Shown: positions 1-8,765, counted from the stretch's first letter. The stretch: 64,000 nt of DNA from Chloroflexi bacterium HGW-Chloroflexi-6 (GCA_002840685.1 PHBU01000017.1:120947-184946), one strand, 5' to 3'. The notes: generated by a model from the letters alone, not told the origin. Program-made: numbers and translations.

Positions 1-450
1 ACAGTTTCCACGGGCACCGGCAGTGGCACTATCCGTTTGGATGTACTCGACGATAACAGCATCATCGCTGATAAAGCCAACAGTCCGCTGTCTTCTGGCT
101 TTATCAGCGGCCAGATCTATACCATCGACAAAGCAGCTCCCGCCGTTTCAGACAGCGTCCGCACTAACGCCAGCCCAACGAATCTTACCAGTGTGGATTT
201 CACCGTCACCTTCTCAGAATCTGTGACCGGGGTGGACACCAGCGATTTCAGCTTAACAACCACGGGTGTAACCTCCGCCGCTGTCAGCGGGATCAGCGGC
301 TCGGGCAGTCTCTACACAGTCAGCATCAACACGGGTACAGGCAGCGGCACCATCCGTCTAAATGTGGTCAACGACAATTCGATTATGGATGCCGCACTCA
401 ATCCCCTGAGCGCTGGTTTCAGCGGTGGCCAGACCTACACCGTCAGCAAA
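1..450 (+). repeat. Tandem Ig-like coding repeats, period about 321 bp
   Basis: The peptide pattern S/N-TGTGSGTIRL-(D/N)V-(L/V)-(D/N)DNSI-x-D-x(2)-NPLS-x-GF-x-GG-Q-x-YT recurs at bases 10 onward and 331 onward, an offset of 321 bases or 107 residues. Repeat number upstream of the window is unknown. Confidence 0.7.
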
Positions 451-1023
451 GCTGCTACCGTCGCCACCTTTGAAGATGTACCCCTGACTTATTGGGCCAG
501 CAGCTTTGTCGAACGCCTGTACAGCGCCGGCATCACCAGCGGCTGCTCTGTCGTTCCGCTGAATTACTGCCCGGATGCGACCGTCACTCGCGAGCAGATG
601 GCGGTCTTCCTGCTCAGGAGCAAGCATGGCTCAAGTTACATCCCGCCCACGGCAGACGGTACGGTCTTTGGCGATGTCCCGGCGAGCAGCATTTACGCTC
701 CCTGGATCGAGCAGCTGGCAGCCGAAGGCATCACCGACGGCTGTGGTAACAGCAATTACTGCCCGACAGCACCCGTGACGCGCGCCCAAATGGCAGTCTT
801 TCTGCTCAAGGCCAAAAACGGCTCCGGTTACACGCCTCCCGTCATTGGCGACGGCTCCGGTTTCACAGATGTCCCCGATGACCACTGGGCCGCTGCCTGG
901 ATCAAGCAGCTTGCAACCGATGGTATCACGGGCGGCTGTGCCGCGGGGATTTACTGTCCGGAGAATCCAGTCACAAGGGCACAGATGGCAATCTTTATCG
1001 TCAAAACCTTCAATCTGCCATAG
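1..1023 (+). CDS. S-layer-homology surface protein with Ig-like repeats (5' truncated)
   Basis: The reading frame is open from the first base, so the N-terminus lies outside the window; no start should be assigned here. The visible part begins in a beta-rich Ig-like/cadherin-type repeat (segments such as TGTGSGTIRL followed by NSI and GFSGGQTYTV) and ends in three SLH modules at about bases 469-645, 664-830 and 865-1020. Each SLH module carries the family's F-x-DVP start, an AGITSGC- or DGITGGC-type middle and a (T)RxQMAxF(L/I) end, and each contains two cysteines (a GC...YCP pattern). SLH domains anchor proteins to secondary cell-wall polymers, so this is most likely a large exported cell-surface protein. 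The Ig-like part may be adhesive or a stalk; its binding partner cannot be told. Family assignment is secure; role is inferred. Confidence 0.9.
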   Translation, partial: TVSTGTGSGTIRLDVLDDNSIIADKANSPLSSGFISGQIYTIDKAAPAVSDSVRTNASPTNLTSVDFTVTFSESVTGVDTSDFSLTTTGVTSAAVSGISGSGSLYTVSINTGTGSGTIRLNVVNDNSIMDAALNPLSAGFSGGQTYTVSKAATVATFEDVPLTYWASSFVERLYSAGITSGCSVVPLNYCPDATVTREQMAVFLLRSKHGSSYIPPTADGTVFGDVPASSIYAPWIEQLAAEGITDGCGNSNYCPTAPVTRAQMAVFLLKAKNGSGYTPPVIGDGSGFTDVPDDHWAAAWIKQLATDGITGGCAAGIYCPENPVTRAQMAIFIVKTFNLP

Positions 1024-1048
1024 ACCGATTAGACAGCAATAATTTATG

Positions 1049-1101
1049 CAACTTGCCAGAGTTTCTCCGCTTCACGAGAGAACCCTGGCAAGTTGTTTTT
1101 T
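1049..1101 (+). terminator. Rho-independent terminator of the SLH gene
   Basis: Inverted arms CAACTTGCCAG (1049-1059) and CTGGCAAGTTG (1085-1095), with a further GTTTCTC/GAGAGAAC pairing inside, are followed by a run of six T. It lies 26 bases after the SLH stop codon. Confidence 0.85.
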
Positions 1102-1290
1102 AAGCTCACAGACTTGTGGCATAAGAAATGCTTGCGAATATCACAGAAATGGTTGCAAATCTCTTATTTGTCCATTATCTAAAAACCGCAAGCGAAATTC
1201 AGTTCATGTTGAGCAAGACTTCTCTTTGTTCACAAGCACCGGCGCTTCAAAGGTGTGCCTGCATATATGCCCGCCTTGGTGGCTCAAAAA

Positions 1291-1327
1291 AAAGTAACTC
1301 CCGCTCAAAATGAGCAGGAGTTACTTT
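1291..1327. terminator. Second, probably bidirectional terminator
   Basis: Perfect arms AAAGTAACTCC (1291-1301) and GGAGTTACTTT (1317-1327), with an inner GCTC/GAGC pair, have A-rich sequence on the left and T-rich sequence on the right. It could stop minus-strand transcripts from the 1.7-7.7 kb operon. Between 1102 and 1290 I see nothing else. Confidence 0.6.
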
Positions 1328-1376
1328 AAAACCTTGCGCCTCACAAAATTGCACTTACACGGGCAAACTATCCCTA

Positions 1377-1661
1377 TCAGCCGCCTTTTGACAAACACGC
1401 CAGCGTCTTCTGTGCCGCCAGTCCCGCTGCCGCGCCAACAACACCCCAGCAGCTATGCGTTTCTAAGCCTGCCGAAGGCAGGTACTCTGCGCTGACAAAG
1501 TCCACAGCGTGTCCGCCGGCAAGTTGGGCCAGCACAAAGAGCAACAGCGCGCTGGCAGTTTCAATAGAAATGTTACGCACCAGTTGCGCCAGCCGTATTC
1601 CAGCCTGGCATGTTGCCGCGCTGTTTTTGAAAACCGGGTTTGTTCGGCAGACTGTGCGCAT
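1377..1661 (-). CDS. Possible small ORF, 94 residues, no recognised family
   Basis: An open frame begins 16 bases downstream of the PHP-Cache-PAS-CBS-DUF294 stop codon on the same strand and ends about 50 bases before a terminator that works in this direction. The peptide is rich in Ala and Leu near residues 30-60 and has scattered cysteines, but shows no motif I recognise, no signal peptide and no convincing ribosome-binding site. It may be the remnant of a degraded gene or a chance frame. It is listed because it fills an otherwise unexplained 350-base stretch inside the transcription unit. Confidence 0.2.
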   Translation of the reverse strand: MRTVCRTNPVFKNSAATCQAGIRLAQLVRNISIETASALLLFVLAQLAGGHAVDFVSAEYLPSAGLETHSCWGVVGAAAGLAAQKTLACLSKGG

Positions 1662-1677
1662 TTTAGTTCGGGCCGGA

Positions 1678-4600
1678 TTAAACCTGCACTCCGCCCAAAA
1701 AGTCGTAACTGACCTTCTTCTGCACCGCCGCGATTTGGGCGAAGGCCTGCTTGAGCAGTTCCTGCTGGATGTAGCCCAACTTGCCGGGGTGGATGATATT
1801 CGTCGGCGCGCGCCCGGCCTGGATGGCGGCGATCTGGTTTTGCAGCCGCAGCTGCATCAAGAAATCGTAAGATGCCACGATTTCATCGCGGCTGGAGGGC
1901 AAGATCACCCCGCGCTCCGTTAGGGCTTCGATGCGTTCCAGGGTGTGGGTCTGGTTAATTTGGTGGCGCAGGGCATACAGGCGCGCAAAACTGACCATCG
2001 GCATCATCGCATCTTTCAGGTTGATTTCACCGGCGTGCTCGGTCGCTCCGCCGCCCAGGTAGATATTGCCGAGTAAACGGAAGGGCGGCTTGAAGGTCAG
2101 CGCGTTTTGCGCAAAGTGGTGGAAAAAGGCCGCTTGATCAAGTAGTCCGGCATGGATGGTGCGCCGCAGCTCATGAGTCAGATCGGCTTCGCCGTAGACG
2201 GTGCGGAAGTCGAAGAAAATACTGACTTCCATGATTTCCTGTGGCTCGGATTTGTCAACCCACTCTTCGAAGCTGGAAATCCAGTCGGGCAGGGAGCGGC
2301 ACCAGCGCAGGTTGCCCGCCATGACCCCGCCCCGGCAGAGTGGATAGCCGGCCCGATTCAAGCCGCCGCAGACGCGTTTCCCCAGGCGCAGGAAGTATTC
2401 GCCGACCTGCTCGGGGTTCGAAGTTTCAGGGGGTGCGTAAATGATGCCGTTGTCCTGGTCGGTGACGAGAGTCTGTTCCTGGCGTCCCTGGCTGCCCATG
2501 GCGATAAATGCAAAAGGCGCGGGCGGCGGTCCGAGTTCGTCGATTGCCAGTTGCACCAGCCGCTCGCTGGCCGAATCGCAGATGGCGGCCAGCATATTGG
2601 TCACGTGCCGCGGGCGGGCGGAGCTATCCAGCAGGGTTCTGACCAGTGGAGGCGTGCGTTCGGCATGTTGAGCGACTTCCTCCGGGCTGGCTGAACGTGA
2701 AATCTCGCGCGTCAGCACAATCGAGCCATAACGCTGGAACTGAATCAGCGATTTATTATCGATCACGCTGACGATCTGGCCGTCACGGTCTTCGACAGCC
2801 AGGTGGCGCACGCCGCGTTCTTCCATGCGCATGAGCGCCTCGTAGATCAGCGCGTCTTCGGGAATTTTTGTCAAAGGCGCGCTCATGATCGTGTGGATTG
2901 GCGCATTCAGGAATGTATTCTCAGCCAGCACGCGCGCGCGCAGGTCGTGGTCAGTCACGATCCCGATCACAGAATCATCGCTGGCGACCAGCGCGGCAGT
3001 CACATTGCGCTCGGTAATCAGGCGCGCCAATTCCGCGACCGTTGTATTCATATCGCAGATCAGCGCATCACGGCCAAGTTTGCTGATTGGTTCGTGCAGG
3101 AACAAGAGCGAGGCCTGCAGTTTTTCGATCAGCGCTTCGCGTCCGGCCTCCTGTTTGCGAGCGGAGGTCACATCTTCAAGAATGCCGTCGATGTAGGCAG
3201 CCTGTCCGCGTTCATCTGCCACCAGCCGGGCCGAAAGCGACAGGAAGCGCGCCGCCGCATCGCTGGTTTCGATGTGGAGGATGATGTGATTCACCTCGCC
3301 GCTTTCGTGTAAGGTTTGCAAGAATGAGTCAAAGTCAGCAGAATCAGAAAATAAATCGGCCAGGGCAGGTTGGGATTCAGTGAAAAACGCGCGCATGGCC
3401 GGGTTCATTTCCAGCAGGGCTGCGCGGCGCGCCGCGCGGGCACGGAAAATGCCAAGCGGGGCAGATTGGGCCGATCTTAAGGGCAATTCATCTGCCAGCA
3501 AGGCAGACTGGCGGGCCAGGTCGCGAGCTAACAGGATGAAGCCGCGTTGACCGGCAAAAACGATCGGGTTGAGGGCCAGCACACATTCCAGTGAACGGCC
3601 ATCGGCGTGGCGCAAAATTCCATCAAAGGCTTCGCCACCGATCAGATCCTGCCCGTCAGCGCGTTCAACATTGTCCCAAATCGGCAGATTACCCGCTTCA
3701 CGCGGCAGAATATCCGCCAGTTCGAGAAATTCCAACTGGCGCTCGCTGAAGCCGGTCAACTTTAAAAAGGTGGGGTTGGCGTAGCGACAGCGCTCGTCCA
3801 GAATCAGCAGGGTGCCTTCAGTGGTGGCTTCGACCAGCGAGTGATAACGCTCGGTTGAGTCGCGCAGGCTATCGAGCACTTCCTGGCGTTCACGCTCGAT
3901 GCGCAGGCTTTGCTGCAAAACGAAGACCAACAGCAAAACCACCGCGCCAGAAATTGCCAGGGCCGTATTGACCAGGCTGCGCTCGATACGCGTGATTTCG
4001 CTGCGCACGTCGTCGGTATAAATGCCGGTGCCGATTACCCAACCCCAGGGCGCAAAACCCTTTACATACGATTCTTTTGGTTCCAGCCGTTCAGGGTCAT
4101 CCTTCCACTGCCAGACGTAGTCAACATAGCCTTCGCCCTCGCGCTGAACCAGTTTGGCAAACTCCACAAAAATCAGCGCGCCGCGGGGGTCGCTAAAGTC
4201 GGAGACATCCTGCCCGTTTAGGTCCGGGCGGTAGGGGTGCATGATCATGCGCGGCTGCAAATCCTGGATCCAGAAATAATCTTTGCCCTCCGGCCCGTAG
4301 CGCAGCGCCTCGACGCGCGTGATGGCCAACGCTTGGGCTTCCTCGGGGGTCAACAGACCGTTTTTTTCGTCACGTTCATATGAAGCCAAAATGCTCCAGG
4401 CCGAGTTGGTCAGCTCGCGGATCATTTCGCGCTTGCGTTCCAGCAGGGTTTGCTCGAAGGAAGGCAAAATCAAGGCCCAAATCGCAACCAGGAATAAACC
4501 GATCGCAACCAGTGTCGGCAGGAAAATGCGCAGGACATAGGAACGGCGTCTGAAGTGATGGGATTTTCCAGCCGACTGCCGCGCCGCCGGGCCGCCAGGG

Positions 4601-5367
4601 ACGGTTTTCCCCGCGCCGGATGCTTTTTCGCTAAAAGTGGGGCTGGCGAACACGGCCTCTCGAAAGCGGGCCCAGTCTTCCCTGGGCATTTCTATCCCGA
4701 GGCCTTGTTCGCCGGTGTGCAGGTCGGTTCCGGCGCTGATCAGTAACCCCTGTCGGTCGGCGATTTCGACCAACCCGGCGCGTTGTTCCGTTGAAAATGA
4801 TTCGTAAATCGCCTCCAACCCATCCAGCCCTAATATCTTTAAAGCCGCGGCATGCGCTTCCAACCGCTCCAGATCGGGTTCATATACCAGCGGATGCGCC
4901 CAAAAAACCTTGCCCCCCGCGCGATGGATCAGGTCGATAGCTGCTCCGGCCTCCAGGCGTCCGTCCGGGGCGGCGCTGACAGCGGGCACATCCGGCCTGC
5001 CGTTGGGGTGACTTGTGCCCTTCTTCCTGAGCGACCCGGCAATACTGTGTACTTCCAACTCGCGCACCTGGCGCATTGAGATCAGGGTTGCACCCAGGTC
5101 GGGGTGGCCCGGGTTGAAACCATAGGCCAGCAGGTGCATCTCGCGGCCCTCGTACCAGGTTGTCAACTCCAGGCCAGGCAGGTAGGCCAGTCCACGTTTG
5201 TTGAGCGCTGCCTCGAAGCGCGGCAGGCTTTCGAGCGTGTCGTGGTCGGTCAGGGCCACATAGCGCACCCCGGCGTTGGCCAGGTTGGCCGCCAGCGCTT
5301 CAGGCGTTAATTCGCCGTCGCTAAAAAGCGTATGGGTGTGCAGGTTGACGAGCAGGTTGAATGCCAT
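1678..5367 (-). CDS. PHP - Cache - PAS - CBS - DUF294 nucleotidyltransferase fusion protein
   Basis: This 1229-residue protein joins several modules. Residues 1-260 are a PHP-type metal phosphoesterase with HTHTLFSDG, TDHDT, a WAHP histidine and GTDLH, all metal-binding motifs of the family. A transmembrane helix near 280-300 is followed by an extracytoplasmic single Cache (Cache_2) domain with YFWIQD and GWVIGTGIY, then a second helix near 470-490. Next come two PAS-like segments, a pair of CBS domains, and a DUF294 nucleotidyltransferase with GSQGRQEQTLVTDQDN and its C-terminal partner. DUF294/CBS proteins are commonly encoded beside sodium:solute symporters, as here. The start is MAFNLL at 5367, because PHP proteins begin right before this strand; a longer frame reaches 5418 but overlaps the symporter terminator. 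The PHP and Cache parts are unusual additions. The protein probably couples sensing of an external ligand, perhaps the transported solute, to a cytoplasmic nucleotidyl or phosphoesterase activity; that is inference. Confidence 0.85.
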   Translation of the reverse strand: MAFNLLVNLHTHTLFSDGELTPEALAANLANAGVRYVALTDHDTLESLPRFEAALNKRGLAYLPGLELTTWYEGREMHLLAYGFNPGHPDLGATLISMRQVRELEVHSIAGSLRKKGTSHPNGRPDVPAVSAAPDGRLEAGAAIDLIHRAGGKVFWAHPLVYEPDLERLEAHAAALKILGLDGLEAIYESFSTEQRAGLVEIADRQGLLISAGTDLHTGEQGLGIEMPREDWARFREAVFASPTFSEKASGAGKTVPGGPAARQSAGKSHHFRRRSYVLRIFLPTLVAIGLFLVAIWALILPSFEQTLLERKREMIRELTNSAWSILASYERDEKNGLLTPEEAQALAITRVEALRYGPEGKDYFWIQDLQPRMIMHPYRPDLNGQDVSDFSDPRGALIFVEFAKLVQREGEGYVDYVWQWKDDPERLEPKESYVKGFAPWGWVIGTGIYTDDVRSEITRIERSLVNTALAISGAVVLLLVFVLQQSLRIERERQEVLDSLRDSTERYHSLVEATTEGTLLILDERCRYANPTFLKLTGFSERQLEFLELADILPREAGNLPIWDNVERADGQDLIGGEAFDGILRHADGRSLECVLALNPIVFAGQRGFILLARDLARQSALLADELPLRSAQSAPLGIFRARAARRAALLEMNPAMRAFFTESQPALADLFSDSADFDSFLQTLHESGEVNHIILHIETSDAAARFLSLSARLVADERGQAAYIDGILEDVTSARKQEAGREALIEKLQASLLFLHEPISKLGRDALICDMNTTVAELARLITERNVTAALVASDDSVIGIVTDHDLRARVLAENTFLNAPIHTIMSAPLTKIPEDALIYEALMRMEERGVRHLAVEDRDGQIVSVIDNKSLIQFQRYGSIVLTREISRSASPEEVAQHAERTPPLVRTLLDSSARPRHVTNMLAAICDSASERLVQLAIDELGPPPAPFAFIAMGSQGRQEQTLVTDQDNGIIYAPPETSNPEQVGEYFLRLGKRVCGGLNRAGYPLCRGGVMAGNLRWCRSLPDWISSFEEWVDKSEPQEIMEVSIFFDFRTVYGEADLTHELRRTIHAGLLDQAAFFHHFAQNALTFKPPFRLLGNIYLGGGATEHAGEINLKDAMMPMVSFARLYALRHQINQTHTLERIEALTERGVILPSSRDEIVASYDFLMQLRLQNQIAAIQAGRAPTNIIHPGKLGYIQQELLKQAFAQIAAVQKKVSYDFLGGVQV

Positions 5368-5395
5368 AGATACGAGTTTATACCAAAACAAAGAA

Positions 5396-5427
5396 AAGCG
5401 GGATGTACCAACCGGCACATCCCGCTT
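5396..5427 (-). terminator. Terminator between the symporter and the PHP fusion
   Basis: Arms AAGCGGGATGT (5396-5406) and ACATCCCGCTT (5417-5427) are followed on the minus strand by a T-rich tract (CTTTTCTTTGTTTTGG). It sits seven bases after the symporter stop codon, so the downstream PHP fusion needs read-through or its own promoter. Confidence 0.8.
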
Positions 5428-5433
5428 ATTTCT

Positions 5434-7323
5434 TTAGGCAGTTGCTGTTTCTTTTTTCTGCGTCAGCAGCGATACCACCACCAGCGTGATAAAACTGAGC
5501 GGGATCGAGATGATGCCGGGATTGCTGAAGGGGATCGGCGCGTCAAGCGGATTCATGCCGTAGAGCGTGAACAGCTCCGGCGACAGGGCGATCAGTCCCA
5601 GCGAAGAGACGATCCCGACCACGATCGAGGCGGCAATGCCCCGCGCGGTGGTTTTCTTCCAGAATAGGAGCATGATGATGGCCGGCAGGTTGGCCGAAGC
5701 CGCCACAGCGAAAGCCAGCCCGACCAGGAAGGAGACATTCATGCCTTTGAAAAGGATTCCCAGCACAATGGCGATACCGCCGATGGCGAAGGCTGAGATT
5801 TTTCCGGCCATGACTTTCTGGCGGTCGTCCATCTTGATCTGGAAGTAGCGGTCGAACAGGTCGTGGGCCACCGCGCCGGAAGCTGCCACGATCAGGCCGC
5901 TGACGGTGCCGAGCACGGTTGCAAAAGCGATGGCTGAGATGACTGCAAAGAGCAGTTCGCCAAACGAGCGCGCCAGCAATGGGGCGGCCATGTTGCTATC
6001 GGCCGGGTTCATCGTGCCGCTGACCATCGCGCCCAGGCCCATGAACAGGGTCAGGATGTAGAAAAAGCCGATGGCGGCAATGGCCACGATGGTCGACTTG
6101 CGCGCGCTGGCCGGGCTGGGCACCGTGTAATAGCGGATCAGGATGTGCGGCAGGGCGGCAGTCCCCAGGAAGAGCGCCAGCATCAGCGAAAGGAAATCCA
6201 GCCGTTCGAGCAGGGTGCCTTCCACTTTGAATTTCAGTCCGGGGCGCATGATCCGGTCGCCAGCCACATCGTTGGGATAATAAACAGTTACTTTTTCGCC
6301 CGCGCTGTTGCTAAAGCTGGCATTTTTCCAGGTGCGGACAATGGTGTCTTTGTCGGTAATGGCTGCCAGAAATTCAAAAATCGACATGCTGCCGGTTTCG
6401 ATTTCGGTTTGTCCGCGAACTTTCTCGAGATTGCCAACCTGACGCAATTGGTTTTCTTCTGATTCCGGTGCGCCATTGATCCATTTGCCGCTGGCTTTGG
6501 CCACCACCGATTGCGATTCTTTAAGTGTGACCGTGCCGTCTGTTTCAGAAGCGTACCACCAGGTTTCTTTGCCATCCTGGTTGAGCCGGACGAAGGTTAG
6601 CCCACCCTTGACATCGACTTGCTCCAGCACCTCCACACTCGCTGACTGGACCTTACCATCCGTTTTCGTTGCTTCGATGTGCGAGTATTTGTAGAAGGGA
6701 ACCGCGCCGCCCTGGTCAGGAGTGGTCGAAAGCCCCCGAATGACCAAAGCACCAACCAGAACGGTCGAGAAAACAATCAGCAGAGCGCCTTTTAGAAATT
6801 GCACATAAGTAGTGGAAGCCATACCGGCGGTGGCAACAATGGTGATCACGATCGCACCGACCATCACCACGCCCCAGGCATGCGGGATACCCAACAGCGG
6901 CTCTACCAATACGCCCGCGCCAACCATCTGCGGGATGAGATAGCAGATCGAGACAACCAGGGTGCTGACGGCTGCCGCCAGCTTGATGCCGCGTGAGTTG
7001 TAATTGGCATCCACCGCATCGGTGAACGTGTATTTGCCCAGCTTCTTGAGCGGTTCAGCCACAACGAAAAGGGCCACGATCCAGCCGGCCAGGTAGCCGA
7101 TCGAATACAGAAACCCATCATAGCCAACCGTTGCGATCAGGCCGCAGATGCCGAGAAAGGAGGCTGCAGAGAGATAATCCCCAGCGAAGGCGATCCCGTT
7201 CACACCCCAGTGAATATTTCCTCCCGCGGCATAATATCCGCTGGAGGTTTTGGCCCTGTTTCCCAAATAAAGCGAAAGGCCGATCACAAAAACAACAAAG
7301 GCAATAAAAACGAAAATAGCCAT
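5434..7323 (-). CDS. Sodium:solute symporter (SSS family) with large extracytoplasmic insertion
   Basis: This 629-residue membrane protein has the SSS fold: an N-terminal helix, GDYLSAASFLGI in the second, GFLYSIGYLAGW and many further helices through GKISAFAIGGIAIVLG. It resembles the acetate/pyruvate-type (ActP, VC_2705-like) branch. The substrate cannot be told from sequence; a short organic acid is most likely. A hydrophilic stretch at about residues 210-370, rich in Lys, Asp and Glu, interrupts the helices and makes the protein about 80-150 residues longer than usual. The start codon lies three bases after the stop of the DUF485 gene, which suggests translational coupling of two subunits. 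The downstream DUF294 fusion is a typical neighbour. Confidence 0.88.
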   Translation of the reverse strand: MAIFVFIAFVVFVIGLSLYLGNRAKTSSGYYAAGGNIHWGVNGIAFAGDYLSAASFLGICGLIATVGYDGFLYSIGYLAGWIVALFVVAEPLKKLGKYTFTDAVDANYNSRGIKLAAAVSTLVVSICYLIPQMVGAGVLVEPLLGIPHAWGVVMVGAIVITIVATAGMASTTYVQFLKGALLIVFSTVLVGALVIRGLSTTPDQGGAVPFYKYSHIEATKTDGKVQSASVEVLEQVDVKGGLTFVRLNQDGKETWWYASETDGTVTLKESQSVVAKASGKWINGAPESEENQLRQVGNLEKVRGQTEIETGSMSIFEFLAAITDKDTIVRTWKNASFSNSAGEKVTVYYPNDVAGDRIMRPGLKFKVEGTLLERLDFLSLMLALFLGTAALPHILIRYYTVPSPASARKSTIVAIAAIGFFYILTLFMGLGAMVSGTMNPADSNMAAPLLARSFGELLFAVISAIAFATVLGTVSGLIVAASGAVAHDLFDRYFQIKMDDRQKVMAGKISAFAIGGIAIVLGILFKGMNVSFLVGLAFAVAASANLPAIIMLLFWKKTTARGIAASIVVGIVSSLGLIALSPELFTLYGMNPLDAPIPFSNPGIISIPLSFITLVVVSLLTQKKETATA

Positions 7324-7326
7324 GTT

Positions 7327-7650
7327 TTAAGCCCTGCCCTTTTTGTTGGATTTGTTCGCTTTTTTGCCAGCCTTGGGCGCCTTGTGTTCCATTTCGGCCT
7401 CTTTTTTGCTGCACATGGCGTTATAGATGAGGGCTTCAACCAGCGCCACGATGATCAGCGCCATTCCGTAGACTGTTGCAAGATTCAGCCCGGCAAAAAT
7501 GATTGCGCCCATCGTTTTTGGGCTGAGCAGGTTGATGGCAACAAACCCAGCGTAAAACAAGGCGTAGAAGATAAACATCCAGATGCCCAGGCGCATTTTA
7601 TACGGCCCGGCGGGGTCTTTTCCTGCAGGTGTGGCTGGCTCGTGTAGCAT
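7327..7650 (-). CDS. DUF485/DUF4212-like small symporter subunit
   Basis: This 107-residue protein has two hydrophobic helices (about residues 20-45 and 55-80) and a Lys-rich cytoplasmic tail. It matches the small membrane proteins (DUF485, DUF4212) encoded just before SSS symporters. The start at 7650 is chosen because AAGGAGACTGT directly precedes the ATG; a longer frame to 7860 has no ribosome-binding site and runs through the promoter. It is the first gene of the symporter operon, and probably assists assembly or activity of the large subunit. Confidence 0.8.
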   Translation of the reverse strand: MLHEPATPAGKDPAGPYKMRLGIWMFIFYALFYAGFVAINLLSPKTMGAIIFAGLNLATVYGMALIIVALVEALIYNAMCSKKEAEMEHKAPKAGKKANKSNKKGRA

Positions 7651-7701
7651 ACAGTCTCCTTGGTTGTTCGGTTGTGCAAATATGGGATTTTGGTTGCGCG
7701 A

Positions 7702-7730
7702 ATTATAACCGAGAGAAGGTGACTTGTGAA
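7702..7730 (-). promoter_or_regulatory. Sigma-70-type promoter of the symporter operon
   Basis: On the minus strand TTCACA (7725-7730) and TATAAT (7702-7707) are separated by exactly 17 bases. Transcription would start near 7695, leaving a leader of about 45 bases before the DUF485 gene. Confidence 0.75.
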
Positions 7731-8051
7731 AAAACATACTTTTCGTAAAATGGATAAGGTGCTGGGCTAAAAAATCCATCACGTGGCGGGGTAGCGTGGA
7801 TATAAAACCTTGTGTAAGTGTCGCCGATTGGAAGCGTAGATAAACACACGCAGGGCACACTCAAGAGCATAAGGGTAACGAAAAAACAGCGTAAGCAACG
7901 CGCCAACCTGATCAAGTAATGTTGTAGTTCAGCATTATCGGCTTCAAAAATGCGTCTTTGATAATATTCCCTTTGGTGGCTTTCGAACATAACTCCTGCT
8001 CATTAAGAGCGGGTTTGCTTTAAGATCGTGAGCTTTCATTGAAGTACAAGA
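7731..8051. other. Intergenic region without a recognised gene
   Basis: No convincing protein or tRNA gene is seen on either strand. A weak hairpin at about 7991-8011 (AACTCCTGCTC ... GAGCGGGTTT) followed by GCTTT points rightward. A minus-strand frame at 7703-7990 lacks a ribosome-binding site and overlaps the promoter. The stretch could hold an unannotated plus-strand RNA that ends at the next terminator. Confidence 0.4.
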
Positions 8052-8074
8052 GCTCCCAATTTTGGGAGTTTTTT
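8052..8074 (+). terminator. Orphan rightward terminator
   Basis: CTCCCAA (8053-8059) and TTGGGAG (8062-8068) form a stem with a two-base loop, followed by six T. Both flanking genes are on the minus strand, so no known plus-strand gene ends here. Confidence 0.6.
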
Positions 8075-8114
8075 GCATCATGATTACACAGACAAGCCTA
8101 TGCCAATCTTCCCA

Positions 8115-8765
8115 CTACCTTGAAAACATCGCCAACAAATCTGCCAGCCACACATTTTCGAGGGATGGCAGGATGCGGTGGGCTTTTGCGACCCTTGCCT
8201 GTGGACCCAGCCCAAGCGCCCAAAATCCGCCTTCCAAAGCGGCATCGATTCCAGCAGCAGAATCTTCTACAACCACACATTCGCCGGGTAAATATCCTAA
8301 CTGGTTGGCCGCGTGCAGGAACAGATCGGGAGCAGGCTTTTGGCGCGGAACGCTGTTGCCGTCAGAAACGGCATCCAGCAGGATAGCAATGCCCAATCGT
8401 TCGATCACTTCCTGGGCGTTTTTGCTGGCCGAACCGAGCACCGATTTCAAGCCGGTAGCGCGGATTTCTTCGAGCAGTTCGCGCGCGCCAGGCAGAACGT
8501 CTGCCGGGGAGATTTCGCGGATGAATTCAAGATAATAACTATTTTTCCGTTCCATAAATTCCTGTAACTGGGTTTCAGGATATTCTCGCCCCTTGAGCAA
8601 CATGAGCAGCGATTCGCGGCGGGGTATGCCGCGCAAGGCTTCGTTTTCCTCGCGGGTGAAGGGTATACCCAGCTCATCGGCCAGGAACTTCCAGGCGCGA
8701 TAATGATATTCGGCGGTATCGGTTAAGACACCATCCAGGTCGAAAATAAAAGCTTTGATTTTCAT
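8115..8765 (-). CDS. pgmB: Beta-phosphoglucomutase (HAD superfamily)
   Basis: This 216-residue HAD enzyme has the nucleophile motif FDLDGVLTD (Asp9, Asp11), a helical cap with GIPRRESL, the motif II serine/lysine region (GSASKNA, RQKPAPDLF) and the VVEDSAAGIDAA acid pair. These features, especially GIPRRESL and VEDS-AGI, are those of beta-phosphoglucomutase, which turns beta-glucose 1-phosphate into glucose 6-phosphate. That is the expected next step after the GH65 phosphorylase encoded upstream on the same strand. The start has a GGAG site six bases ahead. A terminator lies between GH65 and this gene, so expression may be reduced relative to the upstream genes. Confidence 0.92.
   Translation of the reverse strand: MKIKAFIFDLDGVLTDTAEYHYRAWKFLADELGIPFTREENEALRGIPRRESLLMLLKGREYPETQLQEFMERKNSYYLEFIREISPADVLPGARELLEEIRATGLKSVLGSASKNAQEVIERLGIAILLDAVSDGNSVPRQKPAPDLFLHAANQLGYLPGECVVVEDSAAGIDAALEGGFWALGLGPQARVAKAHRILPSLENVWLADLLAMFSR

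Noticed and set aside
7703..7990. 95-residue minus-strand frame
   Set aside because: Overlaps the symporter promoter, has no ribosome-binding site or recognisable motif.
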